DNA from: Blastocatellia bacterium
GTDB lineage: Bacteria; Acidobacteriota; Blastocatellia; Pyrinomonadales; Pyrinomonadaceae
Length of the DNA stretch: 64,000 bases
Assembly: GCA_003168335.1 (NCBI GenBank)
Contig: PMSM01000003.1
Location: 310,001 to 374,000 of the forward strand
Reading direction: 5' to 3'
This document shows, one piece after another, positions 43,576 through 53,303 of the stretch (its first letter is position 1; each line of letters begins with the position of its first letter). The notes beneath the pieces were generated by a model. That model saw only the letters and a program-made list of their open reading frames with translations. It was not told the origin of the DNA and did no database searches. Position numbers and translations under genes: made by a program.

Positions 43576-43649
43576 TCATTTCCAATTTCTAATTGCCGAT
43601 TGCCGATTGCCGATTTTGAGAACCATTCGGCAATTGTAAATTGGCAATG
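43576..43649. repeat. Heptanucleotide repeat (ATTGCCG type) in the MgtE-like/Nramp gap
   Basis: ATTGCCG is repeated three times in direct tandem (43596-43616 region), flanked by TTCCAATTTCTA. The complementary arm TTCGGCAATTGTAAATTGGC follows (43627-43646). Confidence 0.7.
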
Positions 43650-43659
43650 GGCATTGCTC

Positions 43660-44898
43660 TCATCCCAATAGCTTCGGCAGTCTTTGCCGCCAGCCTTTCG
43701 GGAGCAGAATTTCAATCGCATCGTCAACGGTTACGATTCCGAGAATCTCGCCGGCCTCGTCGACCACCGGCAGAGCCAGCAGGTTATACTCGGCGATCTT
43801 CTGCGCCACTTCGGCCGCACCGTCGTCGGGGTGCGCAACTTGCAGAACGCGGCGCATGACGCGCTCAAGCGGAGCAGACGAATCAGCCAGGATCAAACTG
43901 CGCAACGCAATTACTCCGACCAGTTTCCACGAATCTTCGGCGGCCACGACGTACAGGTAGTAGATCATGTTCGGCGTTTCGGCCATCTCGCGCAAACGCG
44001 CCAGGGCTTCGCCGACCGTCAAATCACGCGGCAGGGTGACAAACTCAGTTGTCATCAATCCGCCGGCACTGTCATCCGCATAAGTCAGGAGTTCGGCGAC
44101 TTCGAGTTGCTCATCCTCCTCCATGAGGTTGAGCAAATCTTCCGCCTTCTCTTCCGGCAGATCGCCCAGCACGTCCGCCGCTTCGTCCGGCGCCATCCGT
44201 TCGAGGATGTCTGCCGCGCGCTCTTCATCCATGTCGCCGATAATCTGCGCTTGCCGTTCGGCGGCCATCTCTTCCAGGGTTTCGGCGGCCGTTTCATCGT
44301 CGAGCGACTCGACAATTTCGGCGCCGTGCTGGTAGGACAGGGCCTCAGCGAGTCGCGCAATTTCCACCGGATGCAGGCGCAAAAGCTTCCCGCGCGAGGA
44401 TTTCAACTGCACGGTCGCGGCGTCAGTGGCGAGATAGCCGACGTCGGCCCAGTCGATCACTTCGACGGGTCGATTGCTGCGCAGGAACGCGGGCGCGAGC
44501 CGCCGCCACAATCCCATCAGGCCGACATCCGCTCCCGTTACGCGCCATTCATTTGCGGCTTCAATGATCTGTACATCGTTCACCCGCACCACGCGCTTGC
44601 CGTCAACGTCGACCAATTGTTTGTCGAGCACGTCGCGCGCCAGCAGGACCTCGCCGTCGCGTCGCATGAATGGACGCAGGTCGAGAATGTCTGACTTCAA
44701 ACGCACGCCGTCCTCGCCGAAATGTGAGATTCGCCAGCGCGACATAAAGAAATCGCGCCGCCGATAGCGGGCCACAAAACCGGCTACCGGAGGATGTTCG
44801 TCTTCGCCCAAACGCACGATGACGTCTCTGAGCGTTGCCACACGCTCACCGTCGAGGTCGAGGATAGGCCGACCAAGCACTTGCGAAAGATAAAGCAT
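43660..44898 (-). CDS. MgtE N-terminal + CBS pair + PRC-barrel protein without channel
   Basis: 412 aa. N-terminal PRC-barrel-like repeats (MLYLSQVLGRPILDLDGERVA and LLARDVLDKQLVDVDGKRV) precede an MgtE-N superhelix (LEEMAAERQAQIIGDMDEERAADILERM, read as consecutive EMxxxxxxxIxxxMD-type repeats) and a CBS pair (LMTTEFVTLPRDLTVGEAL and VMRRVLQVAHPDDGAAEV). MgtE-N and CBS form the cytosolic Mg2+ sensor of MgtE channels; the membrane domain is missing and the protein ends at LLPKGWRQRLPKLLG. It is probably the sensor partner of the Nramp-like protein encoded next on the same strand. Confidence 0.87.
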   Translation of the reverse strand: MLYLSQVLGRPILDLDGERVATLRDVIVRLGEDEHPPVAGFVARYRRRDFFMSRWRISHFGEDGVRLKSDILDLRPFMRRDGEVLLARDVLDKQLVDVDGKRVVRVNDVQIIEAANEWRVTGADVGLMGLWRRLAPAFLRSNRPVEVIDWADVGYLATDAATVQLKSSRGKLLRLHPVEIARLAEALSYQHGAEIVESLDDETAAETLEEMAAERQAQIIGDMDEERAADILERMAPDEAADVLGDLPEEKAEDLLNLMEEDEQLEVAELLTYADDSAGGLMTTEFVTLPRDLTVGEALARLREMAETPNMIYYLYVVAAEDSWKLVGVIALRSLILADSSAPLERVMRRVLQVAHPDDGAAEVAQKIAEYNLLALPVVDEAGEILGIVTVDDAIEILLPKGWRQRLPKLLG

Positions 44899-45029
44899 GG
44901 TTTCGGATTCACGCTCTCTGCGCGATCGAACGGGATGATAACACGAGGTAAAGTGTGGGAAAGAACGGGTGAGAGTACGCCGACCAGCTCGCGCGAATAC
45001 TCTCTTTCAAGAACTATCCGCGCGGCAGT

Positions 45030-45980
45030 CTATTGAGCGGTCTTATCCGGTGGCGGCTTGCGGAAGTTATAGCGGAGCAACACGCGCATCGGAATTGCTA
45101 TGCCGTCGCGCATGGCGGGGAAGAAGTGCATCTGTCTCACCGTGTCAATGACTGACTGATCCAAACCATAGCCGGCCCAGCGAGCTAGTTCGACGTGTCC
45201 GACTTCACCGCGAGCGTCGATATCGACCAGCACGTCGACGGTAGCTTCTACTTCGGCCGCGGCTGCGGTTTCCGGATAATGCGGTTTCCATCGGCGATAG
45301 GGACGAGGCGCACGAACTTCCTGGTTTGTGTCGCTGTTTTCATCGGACATTACTTCGATGATCTGAGGACCACTCTCGACTGCGTTCACTCGTTCGGCCC
45401 GTTCGCCTTCCTGTGCGCGGCGCATCGTCAGAATGTAACGTTGACGAGTTTCGCCGGAAGACAAAATTGCCAGCAGCGCTTTCTCGGATTCCGCCGGAGA
45501 ATCGCGCTGCACGGTTGGCCTTTCCCAGAAGATCAGCCTGCCCGTGCGGGCGCTCACCAGAAAGATCGTCGCAAAGGATTCGTAGTAGAGCGGTTTGGTC
45601 GATGGAGATCTTCCAAGCGTTTGCGCTTCACCGATAAAGTAGAAGTCGCAGCCCATTGCGGCGCCGAGATCTCGCGCTTGCTGGATCGTCAGGTTCAACG
45701 ATCCTTCGAAGCCGGCGCCGAGTGCGGCAGCGCGCGTTTGATCTCGATCGATAACCGCGAACTCGCGGCTGGTCGGCGGCTCAACTTCTTGCGGGTGCAG
45801 TGTTTTCCGGATTGCTTCGGCGGCGTGTAAACCACTCGGCGCATTCCCGAGATCGATGACTGCCAGACGGGTTGGCCGGGATTGAGACATACCCAACGAC
45901 GCGAGCAGCAGCAGGCAAAGCGTCGCGAATAAAAGCCCCGCACACGCTCGTTGGCAAAACTGTGAAACTGAGTGAATCAA
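45030..45980 (-). CDS. Secreted TonB C-terminal-domain protein
   Basis: 316 aa. A signal peptide or N-terminal anchor (LLFATLCLLLLASLGMSQ) precedes a middle domain that begins RLAVIDLGNAPSGLHAAEAI and resembles CsgG/TolB-N-type sensor domains. The C-terminal 80 residues are a TonB-box-binding domain (VEATVDVLVDIDARGEVGHV, IDTVRQMHFFPAMRDG, VLLRYNF). Such proteins pass ion-gradient energy to outer-membrane receptors or act as periplasmic adaptors. A TonB-dependent receptor lies 1.8 kb away. No ExbB/ExbD is present. Confidence 0.75.
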   Translation of the reverse strand: MIHSVSQFCQRACAGLLFATLCLLLLASLGMSQSRPTRLAVIDLGNAPSGLHAAEAIRKTLHPQEVEPPTSREFAVIDRDQTRAAALGAGFEGSLNLTIQQARDLGAAMGCDFYFIGEAQTLGRSPSTKPLYYESFATIFLVSARTGRLIFWERPTVQRDSPAESEKALLAILSSGETRQRYILTMRRAQEGERAERVNAVESGPQIIEVMSDENSDTNQEVRAPRPYRRWKPHYPETAAAAEVEATVDVLVDIDARGEVGHVELARWAGYGLDQSVIDTVRQMHFFPAMRDGIAIPMRVLLRYNFRKPPPDKTAQ

Positions 45981-45999
45981 CGATCTTGTTGCCCGCGTT

Positions 46000-47340
46000 C
46001 TAATTGCCGGGAGTCGCCGCGGCGCGAGGAGCGGGAGTCGCGCTGTGGTAAAGACGGTAAACCTCGTCCTTTACTTCCGCGGGAAAACAGATTCGATGCA
46101 GTTCATAACCACGCCCCAGGCCGCGCACCGCTTCACTGACTTCACTGATTTCGCGCAGCCGCGGTCGCGCATAGCCATCCTCAACATAAATCCGCGTGCG
46201 TGGTTCGACGCCTTCTGGCGTGTAATAACCATAGTAGGGCACGTCGCTCGCGCGATCTTCGATGAAATAGTACTCGGGCATGAAACCGCCACGGACGACT
46301 ACGGCGCGCGCAGCGTCCAGGAACTCTTTTCGTTCGGCCTCAGGCATGTCGAGATCGATAGCCTTAAAAAGCCGGCGGCCTACGAACCGTTGGCTTAGAT
46401 CCTTTAGCACCGGATCATTTGAACGTTGCCACTGTTTCATGTGAAAGATGACGTCCGAGTCATCCATCTCAAGATGTTCGGCGATGCTCAGTGGCTGTCG
46501 ACGCAGGATCTTCTCAAACGACGTGCCGGGGGCGCACCAGACCGGCTCGCCTTTCTCAACTAAATCGAGCGCTCGACGCATTGCGGATCGGAGCACTGCC
46601 TCAGCCGATCGCAGGGTCCGATGAAAGTAGACCTGTCGAAACATGTAGTAGCGCGCCTGAAGATATTCTTCAACTGCAAAGACGCCACGCGCGGCCACGT
46701 AGATTCGATCGCCTTCCTGGTCGATCTGAAGCGCGTTGATGATCCACTCGAGATCGTACAGACCATACTTGGCTCCGGTCATCAGTGAATCGCGCAAGAG
46801 ATAATCCATTCGATCTACGTCAAGCTGCGAGGAAACCAGTTGGGCCAACGCCGCGGGCTTGAACGTGCCTTCGATTATTGATGCCACGCGCCCCGGCAGT
46901 TCTGCGGAATGTGATTGGAGTGCCTTACAAAGAGAAGTCTCTTCCGACGTCACGGCCAGCATTGTCAATTGCTCGTGATGGACGCCCAGAACCTTCTCCA
47001 TCGCATGCGAGAACGGACCATGTCCCACGTCATGTAAGAGTGCTGCCGCGCGCGCCGCGGCGTAATCAGCCAACCCAATCTCGTAACGATCGCTTAGCTG
47101 GTCAAGAATGCGAGTCATCAGATGCAGGGCACCCAAACTGTGGGTGAACCGCGAGTGCTCCGCGCCCTGATAGGTGTACAGACCCAGGCCAAGTTGCTTG
47201 ATGCGACGCAGCCTTTGAAATTCAGGTGTGTCGATCAAACGAATCATCAACCGGCCTTCGGCGGTGTCATCGCGCAAAGGAATGATGTTGTGAACCGGAT
47301 CGCGATAAATTCGCTGAGACAAGCTGTCGGACCTATTCAA
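46000..47340 (-). CDS. HD-domain phosphohydrolase (dGTPase/SAMHD1-like)
   Basis: About 446 aa from TTG 47340 ([21 protein letters not shown]); an ATG at 47433 would add a non-conserved Arg/Ala-rich stretch, so I judge the shorter form more likely, though no good Shine-Dalgarno supports either. HD motifs are [44 protein letters not shown] and [17 protein letters not shown]. They match bacterial dNTP triphosphohydrolase-like proteins such as YwfO. It should cleave triphosphate from dNTPs. It starts the minus-strand run. Confidence 0.85.
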   Translation of the reverse strand: MNRSDSLSQRIYRDPVHNIIPLRDDTAEGRLMIRLIDTPEFQRLRRIKQLGLGLYTYQGAEHSRFTHSLGALHLMTRILDQLSDRYEIGLADYAAARAAALLHDVGHGPFSHAMEKVLGVHHEQLTMLAVTSEETSLCKALQSHSAELPGRVASIIEGTFKPAALAQLVSSQLDVDRMDYLLRDSLMTGAKYGLYDLEWIINALQIDQEGDRIYVAARGVFAVEEYLQARYYMFRQVYFHRTLRSAEAVLRSAMRRALDLVEKGEPVWCAPGTSFEKILRRQPLSIAEHLEMDDSDVIFHMKQWQRSNDPVLKDLSQRFVGRRLFKAIDLDMPEAERKEFLDAARAVVVRGGFMPEYYFIEDRASDVPYYGYYTPEGVEPRTRIYVEDGYARPRLREISEVSEAVRGLGRGYELHRICFPAEVKDEVYRLYHSATPAPRAAATPGN

Positions 47341-47433
47341 TGAATTGGGTTTCGGCAGTCTACCACATGGCGCCCTTTGAGCCGCGGCAAAGGCAGCCAC
47401 CGGGTGGTCCCTGCGAAAACGGGCGCGGACCAT

Positions 47434-47760
47434 TTTACGGAATTTTGGAGTAAAACCGAATTTTCGGATCTGCCGATTGCCCGAAACCGCCCTAAATCAA
47501 AGGTTTTCCCGCTAGCCGACAGGGAGCCCTCTATGGCACCGCCATTGCTTAAGAACGAGTGGAATCGAATCTCTGGCGGAATTTATAGGGACGAACCAAT
47601 TTGGGCGAGCGAAGCAAAGGCCCGATAACCGCCAACGAAATCGGAATAATGAAGGCCAGCAATGCCAGAGTGTCAGAGGTTTTTGGTTTGTTGGCTGTTG
47701 ACTTAATTAAGACCAATTAGAGGCCCTTCACGGGGCGCTCTTCACGAAAGGACAGAGAAG
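47434..47760. other. 327-base divergent intergenic region before the TonB-dependent receptor
   Basis: It carries the leader of the receptor gene, with AAAGGACAGAGAAG as the Shine-Dalgarno region, and one 31-codon ORF (47533-47628) with AGGGAG before its ATG. I see no clear -35/-10 pair and no riboswitch-like fold. Confidence 0.4.
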
Positions 47761-50700
47761 ATGAAAAAAGTTTTTATGTTCGTTGCGGCCCTGAGCCTGG
47801 CGCTTTTCGCGACCAGTGCAATGGCCCAGTCGAGCACGACAGGTTCTGTTGAAGGAACCGTCACCGACCCGAACGGGCAGGTGGTCAAAGGTGCCACGAT
47901 AACGGCGACCAGTCCTAATCTGATCTCGCCGCAAACGGCGACCACCAACGATGAGGGCAGGTACCTGATCAGCGCGCTGCCGCCGGGCAAGTACAAAATC
48001 ACGATCGACTCCCCAGGGTTCAGCAAGTATCAGCAAGACGACGTGTCGGTCAACTTGTCAAGAACTTCCAGCGTTGACGCGAAGCTCGCCCTTGCCACCA
48101 CGACCGCGACCGTAACGGTCACCGGCGGCGCGGCGGTGGATGTGGCAGCGAACACAACCGGCAACAATGTTTCGACCGAGCAGTTCTCGAACTTCCCGAC
48201 CCAACGTACGGTCCAGGGGCTCTATACGATCGCCCCAACCATTACCCGGTCTGGATTACGTGACGCGACGGGTCGTGATCGCGATCCGGCGGTGTCGGGA
48301 TCGTCAGGTCCCGAGAACAACTACATTCTGGATGGCGTTAACACGACCGACCCGGCTTTCGGTGGATCGGGCGCCAACCTTCCGTTTGAGTTTGTTCAGG
48401 AAGTTGAAATCAAGACCGGCGCGTTTGGCGCCGAGTACGGCAAGTCCACTGGCGGTATCTTCAACGTCATCACCAAGAGTGGTGGCAATGAATTTCACGG
48501 CGACCTGTTTGGCTATGGAACTACCAAGGGCCTGGTTCGCGCCGTGAAGAATTTTCCATTCACTGGATCTACCGCGAATGGATTCTCAGAGACTGATATC
48601 GGCGGCGACATCGGCGGGCCAATCATCAAGGATAAGGTTTGGTTCTTTGGCGCCTTCAATCCGCAGCGCCGGACGAACTACTATCTGACGCAGACGTTCT
48701 TTGCGCCCGCGCAGAACAAGGTGACCATTCCTTTCTATGCCGGCAAAGTAACCTGGGCGGTCAATAATAAGAACACCCTGACCTTCTCGACTTTTGGCGA
48801 TTTCACCACGATTAAGGGATTTCTGGCCACGGGCGCGCTAAACAACGTTTCCGGATATGGCTCCGACATCAACGCCTTCAATGGCACGCAACAGACAGGC
48901 GGCCATAACTACGCAGTCCGTCTGAACTCGACGCTCAAGAATAACTTCATCGCCGAGATCTCAGGCGGTCTGCACTTTCAGCGGGCCAACACCATTCCGC
49001 TTGCGACCACTGCGCCGCTAATCACCGACAGCTTTTCCGTTCTGAGGGGCGGAGCGGTACTTCCCGTGGTGCAGACTGGCGTCGATTCCGGTAGCACGGC
49101 CACCGGTAACATTGACTTTGTCGATGGGCGCGGCGGATCGTTGCAGCGCGGTTATTCTCAAGGTCCGGGCTTCGGTCTTTTCGGACCCCAAAAGCGCAAT
49201 CGCTACGAAATCAATGCGCACATGCAGAATATCTTTGGCAAGCACACCGTCAAGTGGGGCTTTGAGTGGAACCGCAACATTTATGACATCTCGACACTTT
49301 CGAGCGGGCCGGCTGTTACCTACGCAAACCCGCTTGCAGTCGCGACTGTAAACCTGCCTCAGGGATCAGTAGCAACGAATGGCAGTCGCATCACAAACAA
49401 TTTCAGCGTTTGCACGACACGCGGCGCCCAGGTTGTCTGCCCGAGCGCGACGGCTTCAGCTCGCCTGGCAAACGCCACCGCGGCTCTGGCGGCGATTGGC
49501 CTTACGTCAGTAGCAACTGGTTCAATCACGGCGGCCGAGGCCTTTAACAACCCCTTCCTGGTCAGAACCACTACCCGCGTGCGTGACTTCGAGCTCAGCG
49601 CAAACTCATATACGAGTGCGGAAGCCTTTTATGTCCAGGACGACTACAAGTTCGCCCCCAACTGGCAGCTCAATGTCGGGGCACGCTGGGATTACCAGCA
49701 AGCTTACGCGGCGGGCGGAGGAACGTACGTTAAGTTCAACAACTTCTGGGACAACCTGGCGCCACGGCTCGGCTTGGTCTGGGATTTCACTGGCAAGGGC
49801 AAGGGCAAGATATTCGCGAATTATGCGACCTACATCGAGACCCCAATCCCGCTGGATGTCAACGTCCGTGCTGCCGGCGGAGGCAGTCAGACCGACATTA
49901 ACTTTAACGTTAGTCGGTACAGTGCTCCTTCCAACGCCACCATAGCTACCGGATTTACGCCAGTTAATCTTGGCAATTCGGCGACACCAATCGATCCGGG
50001 TCTAAAGCCCCAAAGTATTGGTGAGTATACTGGCGGTGTTGAGTACGAGGTGGTTAAGGATTTGGCCCTCGGAGTTCGAGGCATCTATCGTCACATGCGA
50101 AACGTGGTCGAAGATGGCTCGTTTGATGATGGCAATAACTACTTCCTCTTCAATCCGGGACGGAACGAGCCCGGTACAACTGAACAAGCAGCTTGTCAGG
50201 GTAGCCTTGATCCGGCAGACCCCCACGCTCCGCGTTGCTTCGGCCGCGCTCAGCGTTTTTACCGCGCACTTGAGCTTACGGCGACGAAGCGATTTACGAA
50301 CAACTATCAGTTCATCGCTTCCTACGTATTCTCGAGCCTGACCGGTAATTACGAAGGCTTGTTCCGTAACGACAACGGGCAGTCTGACCCGAACATCACT
50401 TCGTTGTTCGACTTGCAGAGTCTGCTCGATAACACCTATGGACGGTTGCCGAATGATCGTCCGCACCAGTTCAAGTTCAACGGCAGCTATCGGACTCCGT
50501 TCAAGCTGATGATTAGCGGGAACTTCTACATGCAGTCCGGCACGCCGTTCAACCAACTGATACCGCACCCGGTGTATGGAAATAATGAAGGGTTTGCAGT
50601 GCAGCGCGGAACCGCGATTGTTCCGGCCGTCTCCGCTACCCAAGCTGGATTCCCGAACATTGTCCAGAGCATCGGTTCAAACCGTACGCCGATGACTACG

Positions 50701-50934
50701 AACCTGGATTTGGGTGTCTATTACCCGATCAAGCTTGGTGAGAAGCGTGAACTTCGTCTCTCAGGAGATTGGTTCAACGTCTTCAATAGCCAGCGGGCCG
50801 TTACTCTGGACCAGACCTATTCGCTTAACAGCGGCGTGACGGGAGTCGCACCGGTACTCAATCCGTTCTACGGAGCGGCGTTGCTGGTGCAGCCTCCTTC
50901 ATCGTTCAGGTTTGGTGCCAAGTTCACCTTCTAA
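47761..50934 (+). CDS. TonB-dependent receptor, Oar-like, with carboxypeptidase regulatory-like N-domain
   Basis: 1057 aa. A signal peptide (MKKVFMFVAALSLALFATSAMAQ) precedes a CarboxypepD_reg beta-sandwich (GSVEGTVTDPNGQVVKGATI, about residues 27-110), a plug domain (GPENNYILDGVNTTDPAF and EYGKSTGGIFNVITKSGGNEFHG) and a 22-strand beta barrel ending RFGAKFTF. It is a large acidobacterial-type receptor for big ligands such as oligosaccharides or peptides (inference). The closely following terminator ends its transcript. The two TPR proteins downstream carry a similar regulatory-like domain. Confidence 0.92.
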   Translation: MKKVFMFVAALSLALFATSAMAQSSTTGSVEGTVTDPNGQVVKGATITATSPNLISPQTATTNDEGRYLISALPPGKYKITIDSPGFSKYQQDDVSVNLSRTSSVDAKLALATTTATVTVTGGAAVDVAANTTGNNVSTEQFSNFPTQRTVQGLYTIAPTITRSGLRDATGRDRDPAVSGSSGPENNYILDGVNTTDPAFGGSGANLPFEFVQEVEIKTGAFGAEYGKSTGGIFNVITKSGGNEFHGDLFGYGTTKGLVRAVKNFPFTGSTANGFSETDIGGDIGGPIIKDKVWFFGAFNPQRRTNYYLTQTFFAPAQNKVTIPFYAGKVTWAVNNKNTLTFSTFGDFTTIKGFLATGALNNVSGYGSDINAFNGTQQTGGHNYAVRLNSTLKNNFIAEISGGLHFQRANTIPLATTAPLITDSFSVLRGGAVLPVVQTGVDSGSTATGNIDFVDGRGGSLQRGYSQGPGFGLFGPQKRNRYEINAHMQNIFGKHTVKWGFEWNRNIYDISTLSSGPAVTYANPLAVATVNLPQGSVATNGSRITNNFSVCTTRGAQVVCPSATASARLANATAALAAIGLTSVATGSITAAEAFNNPFLVRTTTRVRDFELSANSYTSAEAFYVQDDYKFAPNWQLNVGARWDYQQAYAAGGGTYVKFNNFWDNLAPRLGLVWDFTGKGKGKIFANYATYIETPIPLDVNVRAAGGGSQTDINFNVSRYSAPSNATIATGFTPVNLGNSATPIDPGLKPQSIGEYTGGVEYEVVKDLALGVRGIYRHMRNVVEDGSFDDGNNYFLFNPGRNEPGTTEQAACQGSLDPADPHAPRCFGRAQRFYRALELTATKRFTNNYQFIASYVFSSLTGNYEGLFRNDNGQSDPNITSLFDLQSLLDNTYGRLPNDRPHQFKFNGSYRTPFKLMISGNFYMQSGTPFNQLIPHPVYGNNEGFAVQRGTAIVPAVSATQAGFPNIVQSIGSNRTPMTTNLDLGVYYPIKLGEKRELRLSGDWFNVFNSQRAVTLDQTYSLNSGVTGVAPVLNPFYGAALLVQPPSSFRFGAKFTF

Positions 50935-50977
50935 CCAATAGTCTTCGCCCCTTGGGCGATGTCGATTGACCCTGAAC

Positions 50978-51020
50978 GGGGAGAGGCGCCGAGAAGTTGC
51001 GCCTCTCCCCAATTTTTTTT
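50978..51020 (+). terminator. Strong intrinsic terminator after the TonB-dependent receptor
   Basis: GGGGAGAGGCGC (50978-50989) and GCGCCTCTCCCC (50999-51010) form a perfect 12-bp stem with a 9-base loop, followed by AATTTTTTTT. Confidence 0.92.
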
Positions 51021-51099
51021 GGGATTGACCGGAACTTGACGTTTGGCCCTCACGGCGTTTCAATGTGCACACCCAATGAGTCTTGAAGGGGGTTTCCAA

Positions 51100-52167
51100 A
51101 TGGCGGCTCTTCCCGTCTCGCGTGCCGACCGCAGGTCATCATTCACTTACACGTGCGTAGTGCCTGTCGTTTTGTTAGTTGCGTGCGCTTTTTCTGCTTT
51201 CGGTCAGGGTGGCGGCTCAGCCTCGACCGGCACCGGCGGCAGTCACGTAATTCAGGGTCATATATATTTTCCTTCCGGTCGGAGGGCCGAGAATTCCATT
51301 CAAGTTAAGCTGCAAAGTTACAGCGCCGGCGAGATTTCGGCGATGACAGATTCAAGCGGCTCATTCACGTTCGGATCGCTGTCACCCGGCAGCTATACGG
51401 TGGTGGTCAATGCAGGTGCGGAGTACGAAACTGCTCGAGAAGGCGTCTTCATCGACACCGATGTGAGCACATCGAATATTCCCGTTATTGCCACGTCGCG
51501 CAGGTACACGGTAATGATCACCCTGCAACTCAAACGGGACTCCGCGATTCACGCGAAAGCGTCCGTAGTGAATGCCGCCCTGGCAGAAGTGCCGGAAAAC
51601 GCCCGCACGCTATATGAAAAGGGTTTGGAACAGGCTCGGATCGGCGAATCGCTGAAAGCGATTGACAACTTGAAAGCCGCCATCTCGCTTTATCCGAAAT
51701 TTCCGCTGGCCCTAAATGAACTAGGCGTGCAATATCTTAAGATCAACCAGCCAAACAAGGCAGTCGAACCACTCAGGTCGGCGTCAAAACTCAGCCCCGA
51801 CGCTTTTCTCCCGAAACTCAATTTAGGGATTGCGCTGTTAGAAACACGACAGTTCGCGGAGGCGGAAGCGCAGTTGCGCGATGCGGTAAAGCGCAACGAC
51901 TCGGCGCCGACGGCCCATATGTACCTGGGGATTGTGCTCACCAAGTTACGCAACTATGCGGACGCTGAAAAGGAATTGCGAAGAGCGATAGACTTAGGGG
52001 GAACTCAATTGGGATTGGCGCACAAATATCTGGGCGGAATTTACTGGGGAAGGGGCGAGTATCGCCACGCTGCCGATGAGCTGGAGACTTATCTTCGCCT
52101 TACGCCACGCGCTCAGGACGCCGAACGTGTGCGGGAAACAATCAAAGAACTTCGCAGCAAGGCTTAG
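51100..52167 (+). CDS. Secreted TPR protein with carboxypeptidase regulatory-like domain (copy 1)
   Basis: 355 aa from ATG 51100 (MAALPVSRADRRSSF), which follows GAAGGGGG at good distance; earlier ATGs at 51043 and 51076 lack this. After a signal peptide (VVLLVACAFSAFGQ) comes a beta-sandwich (HVIQGHIYFPSGRRAENSIQ, DSSGSFTFGSLSPGSYTVVV), then four to five TPRs (LYEKGLEQARIGESLKAIDN, LALNELGVQYLKINQPNKAV, KYLGGIYWGRGEYRHAADEL). It lies outside the cytoplasm and probably scaffolds other proteins. Copy 2 follows at 52230, and the receptor precedes it. Confidence 0.83.
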   Translation: MAALPVSRADRRSSFTYTCVVPVVLLVACAFSAFGQGGGSASTGTGGSHVIQGHIYFPSGRRAENSIQVKLQSYSAGEISAMTDSSGSFTFGSLSPGSYTVVVNAGAEYETAREGVFIDTDVSTSNIPVIATSRRYTVMITLQLKRDSAIHAKASVVNAALAEVPENARTLYEKGLEQARIGESLKAIDNLKAAISLYPKFPLALNELGVQYLKINQPNKAVEPLRSASKLSPDAFLPKLNLGIALLETRQFAEAEAQLRDAVKRNDSAPTAHMYLGIVLTKLRNYADAEKELRRAIDLGGTQLGLAHKYLGGIYWGRGEYRHAADELETYLRLTPRAQDAERVRETIKELRSKA

Positions 52168-52229
52168 TCCAGGATCCATTCCGAAATTGATCCGCGTTTG
52201 CCTGAATTCTTTGCCGGAGAGTGAATTCA

Positions 52230-53285
52230 ATGAACAATCCAGTTGACGGTATTTTCATCCTGAAAGTCCTCCGCGGTTTTACGCTCGTCGTCGCTGTTTT
52301 TGCTTTCTCGCTTTCCGCCCGAGCTCAGGGTGTGGGGAGTTCCCGTGGGCTGTCGAGCGGCGATGGCAATCACACGATCCAGGGCCGCGTTCATATGCCG
52401 TCTGGCCAATCGGTCACCGGCAAGACCATAAAGGTCATTTTGGAAACCACTAGCTCAATGGGCGGATCATCCACAGTGGCGGATCCAGATGGTTCGTTCA
52501 GATTCAACAACCTGCGCCCCGGGCGTTATACGGTCGTCGTCGATGTTGGTAAGGAATACGAAGCTCCACGCGAAACGGTAGACATCGATCCAGGTCAAAT
52601 GGGGGACAAGCAGGTAAATATTCAACTTAGGTTCAAAGCCGGCGCGGATCCGGCTCTGGCAAACGTTCCGAAGGACGCTTTGGATCTGTATGAGAAAGGC
52701 ACTGCGGCGGCGCAGAAGGGTAACCCAAAAAGCGCCGCCGAATTTTTTGGCAAGGCGGTTGCGGCTTATCCCCAATTTTCTTTAGCGCTCAGCGACTTGG
52801 GAGTCCAGTACCTCAAGCTGCTGCAAATGGACAAAGCCGCTGAGACTTTCGAGGCACTACTGAAGTTGAAGCCGGATGATGTTGCCGGTCAGCTAAATCT
52901 GGGCATCGCGCTTTACAATCAGAGCGTCGCGCTCTTCGGTGAGAAGAAGCTGGACGAATCAAGTCAAAAGGCAGGCCAGGCTGAAACACATCTGCGGGCG
53001 GCGATCAAACTGAATAGCCCTGGCCCCTCAGCGCATTATTACCTGGGGGTGACGCTCATCAGGCTGAGGCAGTATGACGAGGCCCAAAAAGAGTTGGAAC
53101 TGGCGATCAGTAACGGCGGAGACAATCTCCCCCAGGCCCATAGATATTTGGGTGGCCTCTATCAAAGCGTGCGCCGGAACAAAGAGGCGGCCGACGAGTT
53201 GGAAAAGTATTTGAAATTGGATCCAAAGGCCGCGGACGCTGAACGCATCCGGGGTATCATCAAAGATCTTCGCAGTAAGCAGTAG
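52230..53285 (+). CDS. Secreted TPR protein with carboxypeptidase regulatory-like domain (copy 2)
   Basis: 351 aa from ATG 52230 (MNNPVDGIFILKVLRG), with GGAG 11 bases upstream. A GTG at 52221 is too close to that site. The order is the same as copy 1: signal peptide ending SLSARAQ, a beta-sandwich (HTIQGRVHMPSGQSVTGKTI, DPDGSFRFNNLRPGRYTVVV), then TPRs (LYEKGTAAAQKGNPKSAAEF, LALSDLGVQYLKLLQMDKAA, RYLGGLYQSVRRNKEAADEL). The two copies share domain order and many residues, so they come from a tandem duplication that has diverged. Its end converges with ribA. Confidence 0.83.
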   Translation: MNNPVDGIFILKVLRGFTLVVAVFAFSLSARAQGVGSSRGLSSGDGNHTIQGRVHMPSGQSVTGKTIKVILETTSSMGGSSTVADPDGSFRFNNLRPGRYTVVVDVGKEYEAPRETVDIDPGQMGDKQVNIQLRFKAGADPALANVPKDALDLYEKGTAAAQKGNPKSAAEFFGKAVAAYPQFSLALSDLGVQYLKLLQMDKAAETFEALLKLKPDDVAGQLNLGIALYNQSVALFGEKKLDESSQKAGQAETHLRAAIKLNSPGPSAHYYLGVTLIRLRQYDEAQKELELAISNGGDNLPQAHRYLGGLYQSVRRNKEAADELEKYLKLDPKAADAERIRGIIKDLRSKQ

Positions 53286-53303
53286 ATCTCAGGCGATTTT
53301 CGA

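Noticed and set aside
43684-44694. 336-aa open frame on the plus strand
   Set aside because: It lies wholly opposite the MgtE-N/CBS gene. The composition (many Gln, His, Arg) is that of a complementary shadow frame.
47533-47628. 31-codon ORF with AGGGAG in the leader of the TonB-dependent receptor
   Set aside because: No family, no promoter pair in front of it, and a length that arises easily by chance. It is mentioned only in the intergenic entry.
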